A stretch of DNA of 12,737 nt from Euperipatoides rowelli (GCA_003024985.2 PXIH01S0084758.1); one strand, 5' to 3'; positions 1 to 9,514 are shown, counted from the stretch's first letter. Made by a program: numbers and translations. Notes: generated by a model not told the origin, from the letters alone.

Positions 1-430
1 ATCAGGATTTGCGATCTCATATATATATTGTCTCCTTTTGAATTTATCCAGTCTGCCAGCCAAAAATCATAGTATAAATTGTTCAATTCTCATAAACTTC
101 AAGAGGATTGGGCAGGGGGTGATCAGAAGCAATTGAGAGAACAGACTTATAACACTAAACATAATAAGAATATTTTTTATTGTACAAAATAGTTATTAAA
201 ATTTACATGGATTTCATAGTATTTATTGATTACTAAAGAGAGAAAATCAGTAATCTTAAATTTCATTCAATTATTTCAAAAGTATAGACAGGTAAATGCA
301 TCTTTGAAACCAATTGCCCAAATTTAATTAAGTAAATTTAATTTAGCCAAAGCCTAATAGCATAATTTTAAGTTCATATGTCTGTAGATTATCATAGTAC
401 AAAAGTACTGTTACTTGTGATAAAATTAAC
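1..430. other. AT-rich stretch, no gene seen
   Basis: I see no gene on either strand. The first 80 bases are open in one plus frame but run off the window edge and match nothing I recognise. The bases just before 431 (a T-rich run ending in TTTATTTAG at about 424-432) look like a splice acceptor for the THAP exon that follows. This stretch may therefore hold an intron of the P-like transposon, but the first half of the THAP finger was not found here. Confidence 0.5.
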
Positions 431-475
431 TAGTTTAGATTGAGTTTCTGTTCTTTATTTAGATGTGAACAGTTG

Positions 476-660
476 AGTCTTGTGGACACCCTCAGATCGA
501 TCAGTTATATGCAGCCTACATTTACATCTAATTCTTTTAAAAGTGGCCAAAAACGTAAAATTGTTCTTCCAAAAGTGTTTCAACAATTTTTCCTGCCTAT
601 CCCGTGTACATGCAAGGGGTTCCTCAAAAAAAAAAAAGACGTATTACTAGAGCATCATCT
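476..660 (+). pseudogene. C-terminal half of a THAP zinc finger
   Basis: THAP domains are C2CH zinc fingers that bind transposon ends in P-type transposases. The reading WTPSDRSVICSLH (tgg at about 483 to cat at 519-521) carries the final Cys-x2-His pair and the preceding Trp and Pro typical of the domain. A one-base shift then leads into a Lys-rich segment, and a further shift into KSVSTIFPAYPVYM (571-612), which fits the usual end of the domain. The first Cys pair is not found upstream, so the domain is split by an intron or was lost. It belongs to the transposase fossil around it. Confidence 0.7.
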
Positions 661-1729
661 GTGATAAAGGAGGAGGAGAAGACTCTTTCTCAAAATATCT
701 GGCAATGAAAGGACATCAATAATACGCCAATATTTGAGATCAATCGTAATGAAAATGATCTAAGTGGATATTTTCCCAAAAATGTGTCAATAGTTGAAGA
801 ACAGTACAACTGCTTTAAAAAAAGTTTTCAACTGCTCAGCGAAAAATATAAAATCAAAGAACACAAAGCTGAAAATGAAGATATTTGAGTAGTCTGAAAA
901 CATCTACAAATATTATAAAAACATATAATTTAGAAAAAATATATGCAGACACACAAGACAACAACAACAAGGCCATTTTTTAATGAATCAGATAGTGGCT
1001 TATAATAAAAAGAAAATGACTAGGTCTGACACTGTTATTATGTTACACTGTTCTCATTCATCACAAATCCCCTGCTATATACAGACTTATGAAAAAATTA
1101 ATACATTATTCTTTCTTTACCTTCATCATCAACATTAAAGTGCTATGTTGGATACACTAATTCTGAGATATCTCTAATTACACGACATGACACTTCAAGA
1201 ATCCAACAGGCTTAGCAAAAATGAAACATTTGAATCTCTCCTCATTATTGAAATGAGAATAAAGCCATGTGCAAGTTATGTCAAATTTTCCGATTCAGTT
1301 TTAGGTACAATTAGTATGAATGGTTTGGAGAAATAAGCTGGTATTAAGGTTAAGCTGGCAACTCAATTGTTATGTTTCTTATTTTGTGGAGCATCATCTC
1401 ACTATAGGATCCCAGTTAGGTACTTTTTCACCTCATCATTAAAATTTAAGCAACTACATACTCTTACATTACAAGTGTTAAAGGAAATAGAAAAGGATGG
1501 ATTTCATATATTAAGAATCGTGACAGACAATAAAAAAAACTAATACTGCTATGTTTCAAGAACTGCATGGTAGCAAAGTGATTGAACCAAAAATTGAGCA
1601 TCCTTATAGTAAAGACCAATGTATCTTTTTACCATATCATTACTGTCATATATTAAAAAATGTGAGAAATCAATTAGTTTCCAAAAAAAGAACTTTAAAT
1701 AATGAAGGGCAATAAACAAATGTTTATCC

Positions 1730-2298
1730 CCTAGAAGCATTTGTCACCAAACAATATGGAAAAAATGAATGTTAAACTTGCTATAAGCTTTTCTTTGTAG
1801 ATGTTATGAAATATTGAAGTGAACAACGTCAACGTATGGCATCAAAGGCTTTCAAAACTGCAAAGCAACAATAGAGTTTTTAGAATATATTCATAAGTGG
1901 TTTTCATGTCATAATGTAAAAAATACTTCATTATATGCACAAAAGATAAATCCACTGCTGCAACAATTTATATCAATGGGTGATGACAGACTTAAATGGT
2001 TAGATAATGACTTNCCTAGAAGCATTTGTCACCAAACAATATGGAAAAAATGAATGTTAAACTTGCTATAAGCTTTTCTTTGTAGATGTTATGAAATATT
2101 GAAGTGAACAACGTCAACGTATGGCATCAAAGGCTTTCAAAACTGCAAAGCAACAATAGAGTTTTTAGAATATATTCATAAGTGGTTTTCATGTCATAAT
2201 GTAAAAAATACTTCATTATATGCACAAAAGATAAATCCACTGCTGCAACAATTTATATCAATGGGTGATGACAGACTTAAATGGTTAGATAATGACTT
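1730..2298 (+). repeat. 284-bp exact direct duplication around a single N
   Basis: Bases 1730-2013 and 2015-2298 are identical by eye over 284 bp, separated only by the N at 2014. Removing one copy gives a continuous transposase reading into the open stretch after 2261. No target-site duplication or other insertion scar is visible, and the junction is exactly the ambiguous base. This looks like two contig ends that overlapped and were joined without being merged, rather than a biological duplication. Confidence 0.9.
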
Positions 2299-3248
2299 TC
2301 TTGACTATGTTGCTAGGTGGAAGGCATCAACAACAAATCGAAATCAATTTCTCTCCAAAGAAACCTATGCTGCCATAAATTTGACAACCAAATCAACTGT
2401 CCAATTCATTAAATACCTTCTTCAGAATGGGTTTCATTATGCTTTAACATGTAAATTTTCTTCTGATGATATTGAAGCTGTCTTTGGTGCTATTCGACAA
2501 CTTCATGGTTCAAATTATCAAGTAAATGCAATAGGGTGTATATCTGCTCTGCATAAAATTATTATGATTGGTTTGATTAAAGTATCAAATATGGATCAGT
2601 CAAATGCATTGATGGTGAAAGAGAAATGTTAACATTACTTGAAAACCTTAATGTTGTAAAATTGGACATTTCAAAAAACAAATAAAATAGCATAATGTTT
2701 CTAAAAAGCTGTTATGAGGGATAAAGCCAATGTGTTAGAAACTTTCACCTATGTTCCTGTAAGTGGCCTAAATTAATCTGAAATAGATGTTTTAGGAGGA
2801 TTCCTAGTTCGAGCAGTTGAAGACTTTATAGACTGTGTTTTGTGTAAGCAGCTGTTCCACTTCTAATACTATGTCACCTGCATTATCTATAATTAGAAAT
2901 TTCGACAGGGGTGGGTTTAAGTATACAAATACAAGCTTTGTTGGATTTCTGATTATTTAAGGAGATATTTTGAAAATTGCATTACCATATGTTCTAAATG
3001 AAAAAAAAATTGTAAATGTGCTTACTGATACACTTCTGCATTAGCCTACAAGTCTAAAAAACCTATGTTTAAGTGTAAAGATGCTGATACTTCTGAACAT
3101 AATACAAAAACTATTTCTTTATTTTTTAAGAAATTTTTAAAACCATAAGACTAATTATTGTAGAAACAAAACACTACAAGAAAGAAACAAAAGTTGCACA
3201 TTGTTCACCAAAGTAAAACCACTTTCACGAAAAATATTAAAGATGTAG

Positions 3249-3660
3249 TGGTCCTTTAAAAGAATATAAAGTTGAATCATTATTATAGATTGTTTTATGT
3301 ATTAAATAAATATTATTTCTAAAATACAGTATTTTTAGTTTCTACTCAAATGTAATTTCAACTCTATCTGATTTTTAAAAATATTGAAAACTGACTCATG
3401 TTTAATAAAATTTATATAGCAAATCAGATAATTGAGAAGTTGAATTTTTTTGAAAAGTTGTAGACAAATATGTTTCTTAAATAGGTTATTAAACATAAAT
3501 TAATTATGAACCATCTATTTATAAAAATGTATTTTGATTGAGGTTTTGCAATAGGTTTTAATGCATACATGATCCTGGGTAGCTAGCGCTATAAAGTGTT
3601 AAAGCATGTGGACAATTATTTCCATAGGATTCTTAGGTATGAACAGGTCAGTAGATGGGA
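3249..3660. other. AT-rich spacer, no gene seen
   Basis: This stretch separates the P-like transposase tail from the LINE fragment. It is AT-rich with no open frame of note on either strand. It probably contains the 3' untranslated part and right end of the P-like element, but I could not pick out terminal inverted repeats or a target-site duplication. Confidence 0.5.
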
Positions 3661-3662
3661 AG

Positions 3663-4075
3663 GGGGTCCTGGTGAGACCTATCCTTGAATATAATTCTGT
3701 GATTTGGTCTGAATCCCTTACGGTCCAGCTTAAAATGTACATTGAAAAAATTAAAAAATGGATTATTTGAGTTATTATAGGTGATTGGAACATTAAATAT
3801 GAAAAGGCTTTGTCCCATCTTAGCCTTGTTTCATTGGAAAATAGAAGGTTTACTACATTGGTTAAATTTACTCATGATTTCTTTAATTTCTATCCACATT
3901 ACCTACCAGTATCTAGAATTGATCAATCTTGTTATTTCACAAGAGTATCAGGACAACATTTAATTTCCTATATAAGAACTAAAAGTTTTGCATTGCCCTC
4001 ATCCCAAGAATGCTAAGTATTGTCAATTCATCGATCTAGGAGTGGTGTTTTATTTAATATTGTAAAATGTCTTAA
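3663..4075 (+). pseudogene. 3' end of a CR1/Jockey-type LINE reverse transcriptase
   Basis: The frame starting near 3669 reads LVRPILEYNSVIWSES, the well-known block after the reverse-transcriptase active site in CR1, Jockey and related non-LTR retrotransposons (LVRPiLEYaspVW). After a stop and a shift it continues with a KALSHLSLVSLENRR segment in the 3810-4016 frame, matching the L-x-sLexRR region near the C-terminus, then a degenerate tail ending in a stop at about 4014-4016. An AT-rich stretch with an A run (about 4105-4128) may be the element's 3' tail. Catalytic motifs are absent, so this is a 5'-truncated copy, typical of incomplete target-primed reverse transcription. Clade assignment between CR1 and Jockey is uncertain. 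Confidence 0.75.
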
Positions 4076-4241
4076 TGTACATTTTTAGTTAGAATTATTA
4101 CTTACTGTATATAAATATATATAAAAAAATCTTCAGCAAATTAATTGGATTATTACCTTTATTGACTTTTATTATTTTTCTATTTTGCTCATAGTCTTTG
4201 CTAAATTTATGCTTCCATTTTTAAAAATTATTTCAAAGTTT

Positions 4242-4325
4242 TTAAAAATACATAGAAGCCCCCAAGCAGTCATTTTGACTGCTGAATTATAAATTTCCCA
4301 TTTTCACTTTTAAATTTCCCATTTT
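4242..4325 (+). repeat. Putative piggyBac left terminal region
   Basis: After the TTAA at 4242-4245 comes the tagaagcccccaag motif, then a perfect short hairpin gcagtca-ttt-tgactgc (4266-4282), then two direct copies of aaatttcccatttt (4291-4304 and 4312-4325). Subterminal repeats near the tips are usual for piggyBac and serve as transposase binding sites. That role is inferred here. Confidence 0.5.
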
Positions 4326-4488
4326 TATTTTCATTTCCAAAATGGCTGCTTGATTAGTGCTGATGCAACTTGCTGTACCGTTCCTGGTAACCTATTGTGT
4401 ATTTCATTGTTTAGTTGGAACTCCCCAAAGTAAAAAATCGGTTTTGAGCTTCTCTATATTAATTTTCTAAAACATTGATACTTTTCAG

Positions 4489-6171
4489 ATGATGCACAGA
4501 AAAAACATTTCTGAAGCCGAAATTTTGGCTTATCTTCAAAACATAAATGATGATTCTGATGGAGACAATGAAAATTTTCTTTTGGAAAATGATTATGAAG
4601 GCAGTGATTATGTTCTATCTGAAAGAAGTGATAGTGATGATGAAGATGGAGATTCAACTGATGTAGATGATGAGATTCCTATATCCACAAATAACCAGGA
4701 AACATCTGCTTATGATACAATTTGAGACATAATGGAACTGAATAGTACAAGTGTAGGTAGGGCTGGACAACAAAACATTATTCACAATAGGCCTGGTCCA
4801 ACAAATTGTTCAAAATGATGTGTCACAAAAGTTGAAATTATCACAGCTTTCGAACTGTTCATCACGACGCCATAATTCTGACTAAGATCAAAGATTTCAC
4901 AGAAAAAGAAGCTCAATATGTTCTAGAAACTGACTGGACTTTTAGCCTTGCCTGAATTGAGAGCATTTATAGGTCTGTTAATATATGAACAGGTTGTCAG
5001 TGATGCAAAGAATATTCCTGTGAATGAACTTTGGTCACATGATCGAGGCCCACCAATTTACAAGAACACAGTATCTCGCAATAGATTTTATGAAATACAC
5101 AGATTTTTGTGCTTTGATGACAAGCAATGTCGATCTCAAAGATTAGTGGACAATAAATTTATAATGGCTTCCAAAATATGGAATGTGTCTACTAAAACTT
5201 GCATAAAGTGTTACTACCCCATGAAAATCTAACTGTTGTTGAGCAGTTATTTCCCTCAAAGGCTTGTTGTCGATTCACACAATACATAGCCAACAAAACA
5301 TACAAATTTGGTATCAAATTCTGGCTTTTAGCTGATGTAGATAGCAAGTATCTGCTGAATGGTTTTCCATATATGGGCAAGAATGAACAGCATCCACATA
5401 ATCAGCCATTAGGAGAGTATTTCACCATGAAACTTCTTGAACCATATTATGGAAGTGGTTACAAGTAACATGTATAACTTCTTTACAACCCTACAGCTTG
5501 CCAATAATCTTCTAGGAAAAAAATATCTGATTGGAACTATTAGAAAAAATTAACAGGAACTTCCTCCAGGTGCTGTATTCGACCGCAAGAAGGAACTTTA
5601 TTCAACAGTGTGCTAAAAAAATTATACAAATGCCACGTTGTCTGTGTACAAATGCAAATCAAGTAAAAATGTGTTACTACTTAGTATATTACACAAATCT
5701 GTCTATATATTAGCAGGAGAAAAACATAATCCTGAGACTGTTACCTTTTACAACAAAACAAAGTTTGATGTAGACTCATTAGACCAGATGGCAAAATGTC
5801 ATACAGTGAAATCTATGTGCAGATGATGGCCTGTTCATATGTTTTATAATATCTAGGACTTAGCTGGAATAAATGCTTGGATTGTCTACAAATAAGTTAC
5901 TGGTGCTAAAATATCATGAAACTTTCTCCATCAGCTTGTAGATGAACTTTGAAAACAATACATTGCATGCATCAATTCGAAAGAAAGCAACTCTGATTGT
6001 GAAATTCAGAATTTCAAACCAGCAAAGAGGCAGCAATGCCAGATGGCCAAATGCAAAAAAAAAAAAAAATCATCTGAAGTGTGCTTTAAATGTAAAAAGG
6101 TTACTTGTGGATGATGCACTGCAGTAACAAAGAAACAAATTATATGTGTGAATTGTAAAAGTTCAGTGTAG
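4489..6171 (+). pseudogene. Decayed piggyBac transposase
   Basis: This is a cut-and-paste transposase of the piggyBac (PGBD/DDE) family, broken over several frames. It starts at ATGATG right after a T-rich stretch ending in TTTTCAG (4489), which suggests a 5' UTR intron. In order: an acidic Asp/Glu/Ser-rich N-terminus (4489-4725); ELRAFIGLLIY to RFYEIHRFLCFDD (4948-5130); LTVVEQLFPSKACCRFTQYIANKTYKFGIKFW and YLLNGFPYMGK (5229-5380, quoted here as separate blocks by key words: CRFTQYIANK, KFGIKFWLLADVDSKYLL); YNFFTTLQLANNLLGKKYLIGTIRKN (5473-5552); TKFDVDSLDQM (5758-5790); RWP and NAW blocks; and a Cys-rich C-terminal finger (6037-6156). Of the piggyBac catalytic aspartates, the first is Val (5238-5240) and the second Tyr (5473-5475), while the pair in VDSLDQM (5773-5775, 5782-5784) is kept. 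It cannot be active. Confidence 0.9.
6037..6171 (+). pseudogene. piggyBac cysteine-rich C-terminal domain remnant
   Basis: In one frame the sequence reads Cys-x4-Cys (6037-6054), a long A run coding Lys, then CFKCKKVTCG, an in-frame TGA, Cys, and a final Cys-x2-Cys before the TAG at 6169-6171. A cross-brace cysteine finger at the C-terminus is a family hallmark and binds DNA near the element ends. The A run of about 15 bases (6055-6069) is a likely frameshift site, and it is why a neighbouring frame stays open there without making the finger. Confidence 0.75.
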
Positions 6172-6491
6172 AAAATATTTATGCAGTATTGGTATGACTG
6201 TTTTGAAATTTGTACTATTTTTCACTGAATATGAGTACACCAATACTTCAGCCAGTAGGTCATGCATATAATAATTGTTATGTGATGTGTGTTACATTTT
6301 AGCAAACTATATCTTGTGATGTTGTATTATTAAATAAGCAATAAAATTCAGTTAAAACTGAAAAAATAGTTTCATTACATTGTTATTGAGTAGAAATTAT
6401 AGAAACATTCATTGTCTATTTTTGATGTTGTTCTAATAAGAAATAGACAGTCAAATTGATTGTTTGGTCATTAAAGATATAAAAAATGTCT

Positions 6492-6509
6492 GGTGCTTCT
6501 AGTATTGAA
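6492..6509 (+). repeat. Putative piggyBac right end
   Basis: The bases ggtgcttctagtattgaa are close to the reverse complement of the left tip around 4249-4262. The expected TTAA target copy would be TTGA at 6505-6508. A perfect 9-bp inverted pair, tgtctattt (6413-6421) and aaatagaca (6441-6449), lies about 70 bases inside the end and may be a subterminal repeat. Support is by eye only. Confidence 0.45.
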
Positions 6510-6639
6510 AAAGGTTGCACATCCTTAGGGGCTAGTTGCCTTTATCTTTGTTCTCAATGAATGATATAATTTTTTCTATCAGAGGATTTTCTCATGAATA
6601 AACCCTTTATATATAAATGCATCAGATGAAAGTGTTAAA

Positions 6640-8130
6640 CTTGTCAAAAAGAAGTTTCAGTCAAATTATACAGATAACCTAAGGAAACACATACATGAGT
6701 TTCAGTTAGAACTCCAAAACAGATTCACCACATTACTAGATATGCAAGAAGAACAACATTTGGGAGAAATCAGATTTACTAAAGAAAAAAATATCTTAAA
6801 TGCTGCAAAATGTATCGTTGGGATAAATGACAAGAAACTAACACAAGAGACTAAAAATCTAATGAAAAAGTGAAATGAAAAACAAGGAAGATTCAAAGTC
6901 CAAAACTGAATATTTTGCGCTCTGCAAAACATTACTAAGATGCATTACAGAGGACATATGAACAGTCAACTATGATTTGATTAAGAAAACAATAAAAGAA
7001 AATGAAAGTTTGAAGAAAACTAAATAAAGTTCAATGATTGGGGAAAATGAAATAATAGCAATAAAAAAAGATAGTACCAATATTTGGATTATAGAACTTA
7101 TTGTCCAAAGTATTGAATAATTTTACAAAACACTATATCAATATGAATACTGGTACGATAATACCAACATTAAAAAACGAAGCTCAAAAAAGAAGACAAA
7201 AATAATTTAACTGAAACAATGATTGATATACCATATGTACTCCAGAAGAAGTGAAGCATTCAGTAAAACAAATGAAGAATGCAAAGGCACCAGGAGAAGA
7301 CAGCATATCAATTGATATTATAAAAGCAGGTGGTGAAGAATAGAAAAAAAACACCCATTCAGTGCTTTACAGAATGCTTAAAACAAAGAAATATACCAAT
7401 AGGTCAGAGTAATGCTGTTATAATATTGTTATACAAGAAAGGTGATAATGAAGCCTTTTAAAATTACAGACCTATAAGCTTATTACCAGTCATATATAAA
7501 ATTTTCGCCAAAGGTCTGAGAAACAGGTTGTAAAAAGAATTGGATGAGCTCAATCAAAAGTACAAGCTGGTTTCTGGATTGGATTTAGCACTATGGACCA
7601 CCTGCAAGTAGTAAGAGAAGATGCAATGAATATGAACTCCCCCTTTGCATATGATTTGTTGACTATGAAAAACCCTTTGATTCCATATACACTCAATTTG
7701 TATTAAGATGTCATAAAGAGACAATGTATTAATAATGCATATATTGATTTTATCAATAACATATAAGAAGACATCATCCAAAGTGGGACTGCATAAATAC
7801 ATCAAAGTGTCAAAGTGACAAATCTCTCTAAAGTTATTTGCAGCTGCCCTTGAAGGAGTCTTTAGACGTCTGGATTGGGAAAATACTGGATTACAGATAA
7901 ATGGATCCTATTTGAACCATCTATGTTTTGCTGATGATATTGTCTTATTTGCTTCAAGTCCAGAAGATTATTACAGAAACTGATCATTGACTTAAATGAA
8001 GCTAGCTCAACAGCAGGCCTGAAAATGAATTTAGCAAAAACCAAATTGATGTTCAACAAATATGTGCAATCTAAAGGATTGAAGGGAATTATATAGTGAT
8101 TGAAGAGGTCAACAATTACTATATCATTCA
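6640..8130 (+). pseudogene. RTE-like LINE reverse transcriptase fossil
   Basis: This is a long remnant of a non-LTR retrotransposon polyprotein, starting after the endonuclease domain. The linker reads LQNRFTTLLDMQEEQHLGE and LTQETKNLMKK (6700-6870). The reverse-transcriptase core follows over several frames: MKNAKAPGEDSISIDIIKAGG (about 7270-7335), NYRPISLLPVIYKIFAKGLRNRL (7464-7530), FVDYEKPFDSI (about 7655-7685, motif A with its Asp at 7661-7663), a blurred RQGD-type block (about 7805-7835), FRRLDWENTGLQINGSYLNH (7860-7920), and CFADDIVLFAS (7924-7956, motif C with both Asp at 7933-7938). An ALKMNLAKTK-like piece follows (about 8020-8045). The block order matches insect endonuclease-reverse transcriptases; I favour the RTE group but cannot prove the clade. 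Many stops and shifts show it is dead even though the active-site aspartates survive. No endonuclease or poly-A end is seen. Confidence 0.85.
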
Positions 8131-8136
8131 CAGGAC

Positions 8137-8202
8137 TATCTCTCTCTCTCTCTCTCTCTCTCTATTTCTCTCTCTCTGCCCCCCCCCTCTCTCTCTCTCT
8201 CC
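8137..8202 (+). repeat. (TC)n microsatellite with an internal C run
   Basis: An almost pure TC repeat (8139-8163) is followed by a short interruption, more TC (8168-8177), nine Cs (8179-8187) and CT again (8188-8202). It begins where recognisable reverse-transcriptase sequence ends. The length is likely to vary between individuals and to be error-prone in sequencing. Confidence 0.95.
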
Positions 8203-9300
8203 AAAGATATATATTGCTTCAATCTATACATTTTTTAAATTTGTTAGACCTAATTAAAATATTATTTTGTTTAGGACCCACAAACATTAAGTCTCAAAAG
8301 AACTTATAACTTATTAATCATGGACTCAGCCATTTAATATGACATAAAGAATCTTATGATGAGTGTTGATGTATTAATTTGATTTAATATATCTATTTTA
8401 ATTGAATTGGTTGGAAGAAAATTTGAAATTGTTTAGATATTAACAGGTTGAGTAGTCATAGAATAATGGGGAGACAATATTTCAAACATGTATATTTCCT
8501 ATACATTTAAATGATTATTAAAAATATTTAGTAAATGTAATTTAAATGTATTTTGTATCCAATATGAACTGTTAACATAGAAAATTACAAAAAAGTTAAA
8601 CTTGGTATTGTCTCTTGATCTTCTTAACACTTAATTATGCTACACTTCAAAGAACTTTTTTATTTGCCATTTGACTGGCAAATTAGGTACTGATACTGTG
8701 TTATCCTAACTTTCCCTCCAATAGATTAGGGTTAAGCGTTTCGAAGTTCTGAAGGCAAATATACAAACACAACACACAAATAGAGAATATATAGTAAAGT
8801 GCTTTGTTCACTTATATGTCATGAAAATAATATCTAGACTGAATATTTGATTTTAAAGATAGATTAATCATGAGCATTGAATATACAGAAAATATTGGTA
8901 TAAAAAATGAACTTATTATTTCATATTATTTTGGTCCACTTGTAAGTGGCAATAAATTGTGTATGATTAGCAATAATGTTTTACTAATGAGAGGTAAATA
9001 ATAATAATTATTATATTGATCTACCAAACCAAATAAAAATAGATTCCTGCTATAAATATCAGATAATCAGGTGTCAAAAAAATTGATAACCAACAGGAAA
9101 AAGTTGAAACTCATTCAAATATCAGAAAATTACAGCCAAAGTGTAATTTCCTCAGTAAAATATATGTTCATTCAAAATGTAATAAACTTAAATTTCAATA
9201 GAGCAATGCTGAATTTAAAAGTGAATTAAATTGTTCAAATATTATTTTGTCAAACTCATGGCTAACCATGCCAGACTTCTAGAATATTTGCCTTGGCCAA
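8203..9300. other. AT-rich stretch without a gene
   Basis: No coding sequence is recognisable on either strand. Two small structures stand out. One is a perfect 8-bp hairpin atttgcca/tggcaaat (8662-8669 and 8676-8683, six-base loop). The other is a segment at about 8715-8800 which, on the minus strand, reads a TTTGTGTGTTGTGTTTGTATATTTGCC-like T/G run (split here only for description) followed by AACTTCGAAACGCTTAACC, resembling the leading part of some arthropod Helitron-type repeats. That resemblance is from memory and weak. Confidence 0.4.
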
Positions 9301-9310
9301 ATTACTCCTG

Positions 9311-9514
9311 GGTGGGAGGGGGGGGGGGAAATAACCCAATAGTATTTATCATACTTCCCAACATAACACAAACTTGAAATTTGGCATGTAGGTAGGTCCC
9401 ATAGTATAGACATTGAAAATATATTTTGAATTGTTTATGGGGTTGGGGGGGGGGGTGATGATCCAGTTGAGTTTAGCATATTTCCCAACATAGCACAAAC
9501 TGGAAATTTGGCAT
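9311..9514 (+). repeat. Two-copy repeat, period 127 bp, each with a poly-G tract
   Basis: Bases 9355-9387 and 9482-9514 match over 33 positions with few differences (core ttcccaacata-cacaaact-gaaatttggcat), offset by 127. Each is preceded by a long G tract (about 9311-9328 and 9439-9455). This is a diverged tandem pair. The gaaatttggcat word also occurs in many arthropod Helitron-like repeats as I remember them, which supports linking it to the 3' terminus downstream. Confidence 0.8.

Larger units (their letters stand above)
431..3248 (+). pseudogene. Decayed THAP-domain P-element-like transposase
   Basis: This is a fossil DNA-transposon transposase of the P-element/THAP9 type, readable only by moving between frames. 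In order: the end of a THAP zinc finger (about 476-615); a Lys/Glu-rich linker (about 615-890); a degenerate N-terminal part of the RNase H-like domain (about 1100-1330, including LPSSSTLKCYV and an IEMRIKP segment); VTDN and YCHILKNVRNQL blocks (about 1517-1680); and the best-preserved piece, a 123-codon open stretch at 2261-2632 with LTCKFSSDDIEAVFGAIR. Downstream follow FLVRAVEDFIDC (about 2800), NFDRGGFKY (about 2898-2925) and a KPLSRKILKM tail ending at the TAG at 3246-3248. In known family members the catalytic triad is Asp, Asp, Glu. Here the Glu (2474-2476) is kept, but the two Asp positions appear to read Ile (1247-1249) and His (1638-1640). Many stops and frameshifts make it non-functional. 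The family call is secure; the exact ends and terminal repeats are not visible. Confidence 0.85.
4242..6508 (+). mobile_element. piggyBac-family DNA transposon, nearly end to end
   Basis: A piggyBac transposase fossil (4489-6171) is flanked by plausible element ends. On the left, TTAA (4242-4245) is followed by aaatacatagaagccccc. On the right, ggtgcttctagtattgaa (about 6492-6509) read on the other strand gives TTCAATACTAGAAGCACC, sharing the TAC(A)TAGAAGC-CC core with the left end. piggyBac elements insert at TTAA, so the right-hand TTGA at 6505-6508 would be a mutated target copy. The left end also carries a perfect 7-bp inverted repeat (4266-4282). The size of about 2.27 kb suits the family. 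The ends were found by eye and are imperfect, so the boundaries are less certain than the transposase call. Confidence 0.65.

Noticed and set aside
440-664. 74-codon open frame beginning MSFCSLFRCEQ
   Set aside because: It only partly overlaps the THAP reading and leaves the family frame on both sides. It is an accidental open stretch in the transposase fossil.
4454-4657. Minus-strand His-rich open frame of 67 codons
   Set aside because: It is the mirror of the acidic, GAT/GAA-rich piggyBac N-terminus; antisense of Asp/Glu codons gives His- and Phe-rich readings.
5942-6127. 61-codon open frame ending in NVKRLLVDDALQ
   Set aside because: It crosses the poly-A run in the wrong frame; the neighbouring frame gives the expected cysteine finger of piggyBac.
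7862-8131. Minus-strand open frame of 89 codons
   Set aside because: It lies antisense to the reverse-transcriptase FADD region, which has clear family motifs on the plus strand.
8100-8309. Plus-strand open frame rich in Ser-Leu
   Set aside because: The Ser-Leu run is just translated (TC)n microsatellite.
8662-8683. Hairpin as a terminator or RNA gene
   Set aside because: An 8-bp stem in AT-rich eukaryotic DNA is expected by chance, and there is no linked gene or T run of bacterial type.
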